A DNA stretch of 13,396 nt, taken from NCBI GenBank assembly GCA_902493985.1, contig CABURR010000056.1:1-13396 (forward strand). Reading direction: 5' to 3'. This DNA comes from an uncultured Collinsella sp. (lineage in GTDB: Bacteria > Actinomycetota > Coriobacteriia > Coriobacteriales > Coriobacteriaceae). How positions within the stretch are numbered: position 1 is the first letter of the stretch; each line of letters begins with the position of its first letter. The notes beneath the pieces were generated by a model. It was not told where the DNA came from, searched no databases, and worked only from the letters and a program-made list of their open reading frames with translations. Positions 1 through 5,914 of the stretch are shown one piece after another. The position numbers were made by a program, and so were the translations under genes.

Positions 1-217
1 CCGGCGTGTTGGCACCACCAGCGTAGTGGCGGCGGGGAGGCACGGTGGCCATTATTCGGTGACCGGGATTGGTCAAAATAGTTTGACTATTAGCGGCTAA
101 AATCGCCCGGCGCTAACACGAGCTTTATTCGATAGCCAATAGTTTTGTATCTCTGGGCCGTTTTTACCGGAATTTCTTTTGAAATAAGAAGCGAGATTAA
201 TTTATCCTTATCGATCA
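1..217. other. Left-edge stretch, no confident gene
   Basis: I see no gene I can support here. Two short open stretches reach the left edge. On the plus strand, frame 2 is open from the edge to a TAA at 98-100 and would give a C-terminus ending in GQNSLTISG. On the minus strand, an ATG at 52..50 would begin MATVPPRRHYAGGANTP and leave the window, but it has no clear Shine-Dalgarno sequence. Only one of these can be real, and possibly neither is. Bases 101-217 are AT-rich and noncoding and lie downstream of the minus-strand membrane-protein gene. No convincing terminator is visible there: the small dyads near 171-186 lack a T-tract on the minus strand. Confidence 0.4.
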
Positions 218-892
218 TTAGCTGTCCTTGCTTGCTTTAACCAGTGCCGCTCTTTGCCTTATCAACGAAGTCATGCGCAATATTTTCGAGTTCGCACCTT
301 CGATATCGTTTGATTCGATTGATTGCGATAGATCACGAAGTGCGCTCGATATTTCATCTTCAATTTGAGCGCTTGCTTCACAACTGGCGGGGTCGGCAAA
401 GCTTGAAGTTTCCAAGAGGCTGGTCATTGATGCGCGCAACTCTGAAGGTGATTCATCTAGAAGCAGTCTTAGCTGAAGTTCAAGGTTCTGCATGGATTGC
501 GATTTGCTTGAAACTTGGTTTTCAACAGTAGATGCGTGAGATTCGGAAGCGCCTGTTGCGAAGAGCGTGGCTGTCGCAGCGCTTGCTAGCAGAAAACTGA
601 GAATTGGAATTGCTGGAAGCGCCTCTGTTTTTAACGCGGACCCTAGCATGCCTAACAACAATTGGACTGTAAACGATACGCCAATAACAAGTATCTTTGA
701 GATACCAAATATCTTAAGATTCTTTTGGGGTCCAAATAACAAGGTTGAAACCACCAGGGCGAGCATGACCAAAGAGAATGCGCTCTCAATCCAAAAGGTA
801 GTTGAGGGTCCAAATAAAAGTACGGCCACGCTTTCGATAACTATGAAGAGGGCTACGGGGATTGCTGCAATATATGCCTGCGTGTTCTTCAT
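218..892 (-). CDS. Small four-helix membrane protein of unknown function
   Basis: I do not recognise a family. From the ATG at 892 the protein has 224 residues. The N-terminal half is hydrophobic, with four likely transmembrane helices at about residues 7-27, 34-54, 65-85 and 92-114. The second half (115-224) is polar, rich in Ser, Glu and Leu, and looks helical, so it is probably a cytosolic tail. The start is chosen because GGAGG sits 6 bases upstream and because ATG shares one base with the stop of the SPFH gene (TAATG), which points to translational coupling. A longer in-frame start at 955 would overlap the SPFH zinc ribbon and is less likely. It is the last gene of the FHA-SPFH unit, so it may be the membrane anchor or partner of the SPFH protein; this is inference from context. 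Its DNA is lower in G+C than the genes further right. Confidence 0.75.
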   Translation of the reverse strand: MKNTQAYIAAIPVALFIVIESVAVLLFGPSTTFWIESAFSLVMLALVVSTLLFGPQKNLKIFGISKILVIGVSFTVQLLLGMLGSALKTEALPAIPILSFLLASAATATLFATGASESHASTVENQVSSKSQSMQNLELQLRLLLDESPSELRASMTSLLETSSFADPASCEASAQIEDEISSALRDLSQSIESNDIEGANSKILRMTSLIRQRAALVKASKDS

Positions 893-1998
893 TATGACCT
901 CCGTGCTCCGCATTCGGGACAGAACTTCTCGGTTCCAGAGAAGCGATATCCACACTCGGAACAGAACTTTGCAGCACTTTGCTGCGAATTGGTATCCGTA
1001 GGGATGGGCTGCGTCGCAGACGTGCCAGTCGCTTGTGAGAGTGCATCGGTCATAACTGACCCCATGGTCCCGCCGACACCGGCCATTACGCCCAGGCCAA
1101 TTCCCATGTTTGCGTATTCGCCAGTCGCTTCGTTTTGGGCCATCTTCTCGGCAACATCGAAGCTGCGTTCCTGTTGATAGGTATAGCCCTCGATTTGCCG
1201 TTTTTCTGCGCGTGCTTTTGCGGAGATTACGGTGCGCTGCGCCGCAGTTTCTTGTTCGATAATGCTGACCTGTTGTTTTATCTGTGCTTCGCGTACGTCG
1301 GCATATTGCTTGAAATGGAGGTCCTTAAACTTCTCGTATACCGGATCACCTTCGGGTTTGACGATGGCGGTGACCAGCATTTGCGTTAATGAGAGACCGT
1401 ATGCGGCAAAGTCGGGAAGCAGCTTGTTCTTAAGCGAGTCGGATAACTCTTCAAGGTGTGCATCAAGTTCGAAAATGGAGAGTTTTTGTTCGGTAATTAC
1501 TTGTGCAAGATGAGTTTTTATTCGAGTTTGCAGGAAAGCTTTGAAATAACTGATCAGCTTGTCCTGGGAGAGCAAAGCTTCGGTTCCAACAAGCTTGAGA
1601 AGGAGCCTGCGGGGCTCTTTTACAGCAAGAGCCATCTCTCCGGACGCCCCGAGCGAGAGCGGAAATCCATAAGTCGGTTCCATGAACTGAATCTTGGAAT
1701 TGGTTCCCCAGCGGATGCCCATCTGCTCGATGAGGTTAACAAAGTAGACCTCTGAGTGAAACGGGCTGACACCACCGGTCGTTATCTTCGAAATGCCGTT
1801 CAGTAACGGTAGATTTTGAGTCTCAAGTTCATGCCTGCCTGGTCCAAACGAATCCAAGGCCTGTCCATTAAGGAAGAAAATTGCTTCTTGGGTCTCGTGA
1901 ACAATGAGTTGCGAGCCCGTATTGAAGTCTTCTGAGGGGTGTTTCCAGATAAAAGTTTGGTTATTGCCCTCATATTTGATGACATCCGTGATGCTCAT
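892..1998 (-). CDS. SPFH/YdjI-like protein with C-terminal zinc ribbon
   Basis: This is a 368-residue member of the SPFH (band 7) group that resembles Bacillus YdjI and is often annotated as virion core protein-like. The SPFH-type region covers about residues 20-215. A charged helical stretch, probably coiled coil (about 220-290), follows. Next comes a short Gly/Met-rich segment (296-316), a Ser/Thr/Gln-rich linker, and a zinc ribbon with Cys346, Cys349, Cys360 and Cys363 (CxxC-x10-CxxC). There is no N-terminal signal or clear membrane helix, so membrane association would be peripheral or through a partner. Relatives are tied to membrane organisation and envelope stress, sometimes beside PspA-type genes. 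I use the ATG at 1998, which has AAGGTG just upstream. A GTG at 2004 would add two residues but lies inside that Shine-Dalgarno sequence. It begins 19 bases after the FHA gene and its stop overlaps the start of the membrane-protein gene. Family assignment is fairly sure; its role is not known. Confidence 0.82.
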   Translation of the reverse strand: MSITDVIKYEGNNQTFIWKHPSEDFNTGSQLIVHETQEAIFFLNGQALDSFGPGRHELETQNLPLLNGISKITTGGVSPFHSEVYFVNLIEQMGIRWGTNSKIQFMEPTYGFPLSLGASGEMALAVKEPRRLLLKLVGTEALLSQDKLISYFKAFLQTRIKTHLAQVITEQKLSIFELDAHLEELSDSLKNKLLPDFAAYGLSLTQMLVTAIVKPEGDPVYEKFKDLHFKQYADVREAQIKQQVSIIEQETAAQRTVISAKARAEKRQIEGYTYQQERSFDVAEKMAQNEATGEYANMGIGLGVMAGVGGTMGSVMTDALSQATGTSATQPIPTDTNSQQSAAKFCSECGYRFSGTEKFCPECGARRS

Positions 1999-2017
1999 AG
2001 TCACCTTGTTTCCATGG

Positions 2018-2950
2018 TTAGTAATGTTGATTTGCTAAGATAGCCGTCGTTGCTACGACGGCAAAAGTGGTGCTGAGACCCAGGCGCAGGATGTCGCCGG
2101 GGTACAGCTGGGCGGGCGCTCCGGAGCTGATGTCGAGTTCGTTGTTGTCGGCTGTTCGAATCAGATGCGTGCCGTTGGTCGAACCGAGGTCTTGTGCGTA
2201 CCAAGCATTGTTCTCGGCGAAGATACGGAGATGTCTGGCGGAGACATCCAGCCCAACATCGGTGACAGCGCCGTCTTCGAGTGCGAGCGCTCCGATGGTG
2301 GTGCCCATGGCAGAAGGCTCAATGACATAAGGGCCGCCGATGACGAGTTCGTTATCGATCCTGATAAGGCCGATCGCATGTTCGGTGCCCGTTTGTTTTA
2401 AATCGCATGGACAGAAAGAAATACTTGAGGGGGTAAACGACCTGACATTCTCTGCGAATTCAAAGCGGTTCCTGATGTACGCGATAGCACGGGCCGGATC
2501 GCACCAACAGGCGGTCGAAACAACGAGCGCGATTGAGATAAGAGCCCTGTCATCTTTGTCTGGCTGGCAGCTGACGAGGCGCGAGGCGGCGTTCCGGTAA
2601 AGGAGCCCATTGCGCCCACAGACACTGAGCGCTTGAGCCATCGCGTCAGTTGCTGCCGCAATCATGGTATAGATGTCGGCGTTCGAATACCCTTTTTCCT
2701 GTAGCTTGTGCAGGATTTGATTCGATGCGCAGGACCAGTCGGTAAAGTAGCGATCTTCTAGGGAGCCCGGCTGCGAGTGCACAATCGTGCGCGAAAGCCA
2801 GCTGGTGTCCTGTGCCATTTGGGCGGTAGGCTGTCCATTTGTTAACGGCAGATCGGATAGTAACAGTTCAGCAAGTGCGCGATGGCTCAGGGTAAATGAA
2901 GTCTTGAACAGGGAGAACATGACCTCGAGCGGTGTTTGCCGTCTTGGCAT
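2018..2950 (-). CDS. FHA-domain protein with unknown N-terminal domain
   Basis: The protein has 310 residues. The C-terminal part (about 205-298) reads as a forkhead-associated domain, a phosphothreonine-peptide binding fold. Visible marks are a TIG turn at 218-220, VSARHL at 236-241 with the conserved Ser237 and His240, DLGSTNGT at 254-261, and PGD at 284-286. The Arg that normally follows Ile-Gly at the start of FHA domains is replaced by Ala (TIGA), so phosphopeptide binding may be weakened or altered. Residues 1-200 are mostly helical, contain several Cys (111, 128, 148, 150, 180, 182), and match no family I know. No signal peptide or membrane helix is seen. The ATG at 2950 has GGGAGAG about 5 bases upstream. 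It is the first gene of a minus-strand unit with the SPFH and membrane-protein genes. No Ser/Thr kinase or phosphatase lies in the window to supply a phospho-ligand. Confidence 0.82.
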   Translation of the reverse strand: MPRRQTPLEVMFSLFKTSFTLSHRALAELLLSDLPLTNGQPTAQMAQDTSWLSRTIVHSQPGSLEDRYFTDWSCASNQILHKLQEKGYSNADIYTMIAAATDAMAQALSVCGRNGLLYRNAASRLVSCQPDKDDRALISIALVVSTACWCDPARAIAYIRNRFEFAENVRSFTPSSISFCPCDLKQTGTEHAIGLIRIDNELVIGGPYVIEPSAMGTTIGALALEDGAVTDVGLDVSARHLRIFAENNAWYAQDLGSTNGTHLIRTADNNELDISSGAPAQLYPGDILRLGLSTTFAVVATTAILANQHY

Positions 2951-3016
2951 GATACTCTCCCTTCCTTGACCTTATTCGCTAAATAAAGGATAAGGGTGCC
3001 ACTAGCCGATTTTACT

Positions 3017-3032
3017 GTGCAACAAATTGCAC
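3017..3032. promoter_or_regulatory. Short dyad, possible operator for the FHA unit
   Basis: The sequence GTGCAACAAATTGCAC has 6-base perfect arms around a 4-base centre. It lies 67 bases upstream of the FHA gene start, where a promoter would be expected. It could bind a dimeric repressor or activator. A 6-base dyad can also arise by chance, so this is only a candidate. Confidence 0.25.
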
Positions 3033-3142
3033 GTCGGCGAGCGGTCGTGCTGCCTGATGCGCTTGCTCCAGAATGAGAGCTGGTTATCTTAGGGGTGCTA
3101 TACGGTCTCGTTTTGATTAGGATGGCATGACTCACCGCCCTT

Positions 3143-3191
3143 CGGGAAACTGTGCCCCGGAATGGATAACCAGATTGGGATGTAGTTTCCG
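3143..3191. repeat. Imperfect palindrome, copy 1 of an adjacent pair
   Basis: The left arm begins CGGGAAACTGTGCCCC and the right arm ends GATGTAGTTTCCG, so the two ends pair as an imperfect hairpin of about 49 bases. The second copy starts 16 bases downstream with the same layout. The core of each arm resembles GGAAACTGNGTCCC. Such elements suggest a dispersed intergenic palindromic (REP/MITE-like) family. Dispersion in the genome cannot be tested from this window. Confidence 0.5.
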
Positions 3192-3206
3192 CAGTCCCGA
3201 CCCGTT

Positions 3207-3255
3207 GCGGAAACGGTGTCCCAGAATCGGCGTTCGAAACGGGACGCAGTTTCCC
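3207..3255. repeat. Imperfect palindrome, copy 2 of an adjacent pair
   Basis: The left arm GCGGAAACGGTGTCCC pairs imperfectly with the right arm GGGACGCAGTTTCCC, with the centre around CGGCGTTCGAAAC. Its left arm matches that of copy 1 at about 17 of 22 positions, and the right arms also resemble each other. It sits just before the hairpin at 3271-3305. Confidence 0.5.
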
Positions 3256-3270
3256 TTACAAACAGAACAA

Positions 3271-3309
3271 GGCGCGCTGCCTGCGGTTGATGCAGACAGC
3301 GCGCCTTTT
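3271..3309 (-). terminator. Terminator-type hairpin downstream of the SDR gene
   Basis: Bases 3271-3284 pair with 3292-3305 (GGCGCGCTG core) as a 14-base stem with one non-Watson-Crick position and a 7-base loop. It starts about 46 bases past the SDR stop. On the minus strand the tail is TTGTTCTGTTTGT, a moderate T-rich tract. On the plus strand it is TTTTG. It can therefore work for the SDR transcript and may also block plus-strand transcription. Confidence 0.7.
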
Positions 3310-3351
3310 GCGTTGAGCTCCGTTGAGGTCCGAAATCGTGGCTTGCGACCT

Positions 3352-4101
3352 TTAGGAGCGGGCGGCTCCGTCGACGGGGAGCACGGCGCCAGTGACGTAG
3401 GAGGACATGTCGCTCGCCAGGAAAACAAAGGCGTTGGCGACATCCTCGGGCTCGCCCATGCGACCCAGCGGAATGGTGGCGATGATGGGCTTGATGACCT
3501 CTTCGGGCAGGTTGGCGACCATGTCGGTCTTGGTCACGCCGGGCGCGACGGCATTGACTCGAATGCCCATGGGGGCGAGCTCGCGCGAGAGCGACTGGAC
3601 CATGCCGTTGACGGCAAACTTGGACGTGGGATAGCCGACGCCGGAGGGCTGACCGTACTTGGCAACCATCGAGCTCGTGGTGGTGATGGTGCCGCCGTGG
3701 CCGGCCTCGGTCATGATCTTGGCGGCAGCCTGGTGGCCGTTAAAGACGGCGACGACGTTGAGGTCCATAACTTTGGCGAACTCCTCGGCCGTGTAATCCA
3801 AAAGGGGCGAGCGCTGGGAGATGCCGGCGTTGTTGACGACCGTATCGAGACCGCCCATGTCGGCTGCGGCCTGCGTAAAGGCCTCGGTCACGGCCTCGAG
3901 TGAGGTGAGGTCGCAGGAGCGGCCCCAGACCTTGGCGTCGGGATAGGCGGCCGCCAGCTTCTCAACGGCCGCGTCGGCAGTCTCCTGGCGCGAGCCAAAG
4001 ACGGTGACGGCAGCGCCTTCCTCGATAAAACGGCAGGCGATCGCATAGCCGATACCGCGCGTGCCTCCGGTGATGATTGTTTTCTTGCCCTCGAGCAACA
4101 T
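3352..4101 (-). CDS. Short-chain dehydrogenase/reductase (FabG-like SDR)
   Basis: This is a classical SDR oxidoreductase of 249 residues, the usual length, cytosolic and expected to work as a tetramer. The Rossmann dinucleotide motif TGGTRGIG is at residues 11-18. Arg38 after the second strand suggests NADP(H) preference. The CDL segment is at 63-65 and NNAG at 90-93. The catalytic set is Asn115, Ser144, Tyr157 and Lys161 (YPTSK). APG follows in the cofactor-binding region, and the C-terminus ends in the typical VDGA. The substrate cannot be told: 3-oxoacyl-ACP reductase, a sugar or alcohol dehydrogenase, or a hydroxysteroid dehydrogenase would look alike. The ATG at 4101 is chosen because GAGAGGAAG lies just upstream and homologous SDRs start with a few residues before the first strand. 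A start at 4221 would add 40 non-SDR residues. It appears monocistronic, flanked by a terminator on each side. Confidence 0.9.
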   Translation of the reverse strand: MLLEGKKTIITGGTRGIGYAIACRFIEEGAAVTVFGSRQETADAAVEKLAAAYPDAKVWGRSCDLTSLEAVTEAFTQAAADMGGLDTVVNNAGISQRSPLLDYTAEEFAKVMDLNVVAVFNGHQAAAKIMTEAGHGGTITTTSSMVAKYGQPSGVGYPTSKFAVNGMVQSLSRELAPMGIRVNAVAPGVTKTDMVANLPEEVIKPIIATIPLGRMGEPEDVANAFVFLASDMSSYVTGAVLPVDGAARS

Positions 4102-4183
4102 GGTGCTTCCTCTCATCGCGGGTGGACATACACGGCACAGCATAGCGGCGGCAAAATACAGCTGCCGTCGCATATCGGCAAAC

Positions 4184-4212
4184 GGTATCCACGGTTGTTG
4201 ACGAACGGTCAA
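4184..4212 (-). promoter_or_regulatory. Candidate promoter of the SDR gene with overlapping dyad
   Basis: On the minus strand TTGACC (4212..4207) is followed after 17 bases by GATACC (4189..4184). This is a good -35 and a weak -10, and it would start transcription about 75 bases before the SDR ATG. The -35 lies within the dyad TTGAC-GAACG-GTCAA (4198-4212), a possible operator. Confidence 0.4.
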
Positions 4213-4255
4213 GTTGTTCAAACGTTAGTCGACCAGTTCGCTCAAAGGATGTAGC

Positions 4256-4290
4256 AAAAGGGGCTCCCATCCAATCGGATAGGAGCCCCT
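4256..4290 (-). terminator. Intrinsic terminator of hom
   Basis: On the minus strand AGGGGCTCC and a further inner ATCC/GGAT pairing form a long stem around a 4-base loop. The stem is followed by TTTTG. It lies about 31 bases beyond the hom stop and upstream of the SDR promoter region, so it separates the two minus-strand genes. Confidence 0.85.
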
Positions 4291-4320
4291 CATGCGTTAT
4301 TTGATTTGCCGAGAATCGGG

Positions 4321-5664
4321 CTAGTTGGCCATGACGCCTTCGGTCCAAGCCTCAACGTCCTCGATGCGTAGGACGTTGGCGACCTCGGCCACGCAGTCGA
4401 CGCTGGCAAGCTCGGCGGCGGCAGCCTGGACGTCCTTCTCGAGCGCGCGGTGCGTCAGGAAGATGACCGAGCAGGCATCGCTGACGCCCGACTTGCCGTC
4501 CTCGACCTGGTTGATGAGCGAGATCGAGATGTTGTGCTTGGCAAAGATGTCGACCGTCTCGGACAGGGCGCCCACGCGGTCGGCGACCTTCAGGCGCACA
4601 TAGTACTTGGTCTGGAGCTCGTCCATGGGCTTAAAGGCGAGGTTGTGGCCATAGGGTTCAATCTCGGGCAGCGGAGCCACGCCGCGGCTGATCTGCTCGG
4701 AGAGCGACAGGATGTCGCCCACGACGGCGCTTGCGGTGGGGAAGGAGCCTGCGCCGGCACCGTAGAACATGGTCTCGCCCACGGCGTCGCCTACCACGTA
4801 GACGGCGTTCATGGCGCCGTTGACCTTGGCAAGCATGTGGTCGGCGGGGATCAGCGTGGGATGCACGCGGACGTCGACGCCAGCGTCGGTGTTGCGTGCG
4901 ATGCCCAGCAGCTTGATGGTGTAGCCGAGCTCGCGGGCCTGGGCAATGTCTTCGGCGCCGATGGTACGGATACCCTGCTGGTAGACATCGTCGGTGGTCA
5001 CGCGGGTGCCAAAGCCGATGGAAGCGAGGATTGCCGTCTTGCTGGCGGCGTCGAAGCCGTCGACGTCGGCGGACGGGTCGGCCTCGGCATAGCCCTTTGC
5101 CTGGGCGTCGGCGAGCACGTCAGCGTAATCGGCGCCCTCGGCGTCCATGCGCGACAGGATGTAGTTGGTGGTGCCGTTGAGAATGCCAGCGATGGTCAGG
5201 ATCTTGTTGCCCACCAGGTCGTGCTCGAGCGTGCTCACGATGGGGATGCCGCCGCCGCAGCTGGCCTCGCACTTAATCTGCACGCCGCACGCGCGCGCCT
5301 TCTCGGCGAGCGTCTCGACATGACGGCCCAGCAGGGCCTTGTTGGCAGAGACGACGTGCTTGCCATTCTCGAAGGCGGTGGTGAAGATTTCGGTCGCGGG
5401 GTGCTCGCCGCCGATGAGCTCGACGACGATATCGACGGCGGGGTCGGTGACGACGTCGTGCCAGTCGCTCGTAAAGGCCTCGCGCTCAATACCGGCGGCT
5501 TCGGCCTGCTCCCAGGCAAGCGCGCAGGCGCGGGTCAGCTTAAGGTCGATGCCGTAGGCGGCCAGGTACTCATCGTGGTGGCTCTTGATCAGACGGGCCA
5601 CGCCGCCGCCGACGGTTCCCAGACCGATGAGGCCGACGTTCACGGTGCGCAGGGGTTCGCTCAT
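4321..5664 (-). CDS. hom: Homoserine dehydrogenase with ACT domain
   Basis: It reduces aspartate semialdehyde to homoserine with NAD(P)H, the branch point to threonine, methionine and isoleucine, in the cytosol. The protein has 447 residues, normal for the monofunctional enzyme. The nucleotide-binding motif GLGTVGGG is at 14-21. The dimer/substrate region includes SANKA (107-111, Lys110 equivalent region) and ILNGTTNYIL (161-170). The family signature GYAEADPSADVDGFDAASK is at 191-209, and Asp205 and Lys209 fit the catalytic pair. A C-terminal ACT domain starts near 354 and includes DRVGALSETVDIFAKHNISI, so threonine feedback is likely. The ATG at 5664 has AGGAG 6 bases upstream. It is a single-gene unit closed by a strong terminator and is divergent from the amino acid ABC operon. 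I find no thrB, thrC or aspartokinase beside it in this window. Confidence 0.97.
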   Translation of the reverse strand: MSEPLRTVNVGLIGLGTVGGGVARLIKSHHDEYLAAYGIDLKLTRACALAWEQAEAAGIEREAFTSDWHDVVTDPAVDIVVELIGGEHPATEIFTTAFENGKHVVSANKALLGRHVETLAEKARACGVQIKCEASCGGGIPIVSTLEHDLVGNKILTIAGILNGTTNYILSRMDAEGADYADVLADAQAKGYAEADPSADVDGFDAASKTAILASIGFGTRVTTDDVYQQGIRTIGAEDIAQARELGYTIKLLGIARNTDAGVDVRVHPTLIPADHMLAKVNGAMNAVYVVGDAVGETMFYGAGAGSFPTASAVVGDILSLSEQISRGVAPLPEIEPYGHNLAFKPMDELQTKYYVRLKVADRVGALSETVDIFAKHNISISLINQVEDGKSGVSDACSVIFLTHRALEKDVQAAAAELASVDCVAEVANVLRIEDVEAWTEGVMAN

Positions 5665-5914
5665 AGATAGCTCCTTCGTGCATCTTATGGATGGATTAAC
5701 CGCTTAAAGGTTGAGTGCATTCTAGCGTGAAGTGCGGGCGCGTGCTTGCCTGGCAGCGGGAGCAGCACAAAACGCCACCCCCGAAACGCTGCGGAAACAT
5801 TGGAAACACGCTCGCTACAAACGAACTTCCGTAACAAACTGTCAACGTTTGCACCATAAGGTTTGCCCTGTACCGCAAGACGGCCGCACCGCGGCCAGCG
5901 AAAAGGGGGACACC
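5665..5914. promoter_or_regulatory. Divergent promoter region, hom / first binding protein
   Basis: These 250 bases hold both promoters. For hom, TAGAAT on the minus strand (5724..5719) is a good -10, but no proper -35 precedes it. AACCGCTTAAAGGTT (5699-5713) is a small dyad in the hom leader. For the plus-strand operon, TTTGCACC near 5848-5855 could contribute a -35, without a clear -10. Just before the binding-protein Shine-Dalgarno sequence, GGCCGC-ACC-GCGGCC (5882-5896) forms a perfect 6-base hairpin. No T-box or known riboswitch pattern was recognised. Confidence 0.45.

Larger units (their letters stand above)
2951..3351. other. 401-base intergenic region with dyads and palindromes
   Basis: There is no gene here. 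Open frames crossing it on either strand are antisense to the SDR gene or start without ribosome sites. From left to right it holds the leader of the FHA gene (Shine-Dalgarno at about 2956-2962) and an AT-rich patch around 2977-2998. It then holds the dyad GTGCAA-4-TTGCAC at 3017-3032, two neighbouring imperfect palindromes (3143-3191 and 3207-3255), and a GC-rich terminator-type hairpin (3271-3305). No -35/-10 pair for the FHA unit is convincing, though the promoter must lie in this stretch. Confidence 0.6.

Noticed and set aside
3143..3255. CRISPR array
   Set aside because: The repeats are palindromic, alternate in orientation, number only two pairs and lack uniform spacers.
3127..3903. A 258-residue open frame on the plus strand
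   Set aside because: It crosses the palindromes and the terminator hairpin and then runs antisense to the SDR gene, with no ribosome site.
4450..5670. A 406-residue open frame on the plus strand
   Set aside because: It is antisense to hom, with Gly/Val/Asp/Ala-rich composition and no recognisable domain.
5665..5914. Possible T-box or amino acid riboswitch before the binding-protein gene
   Set aside because: I found no T-box sequence, no specifier-like stem and no terminator/antiterminator pair; only a short hairpin is present.
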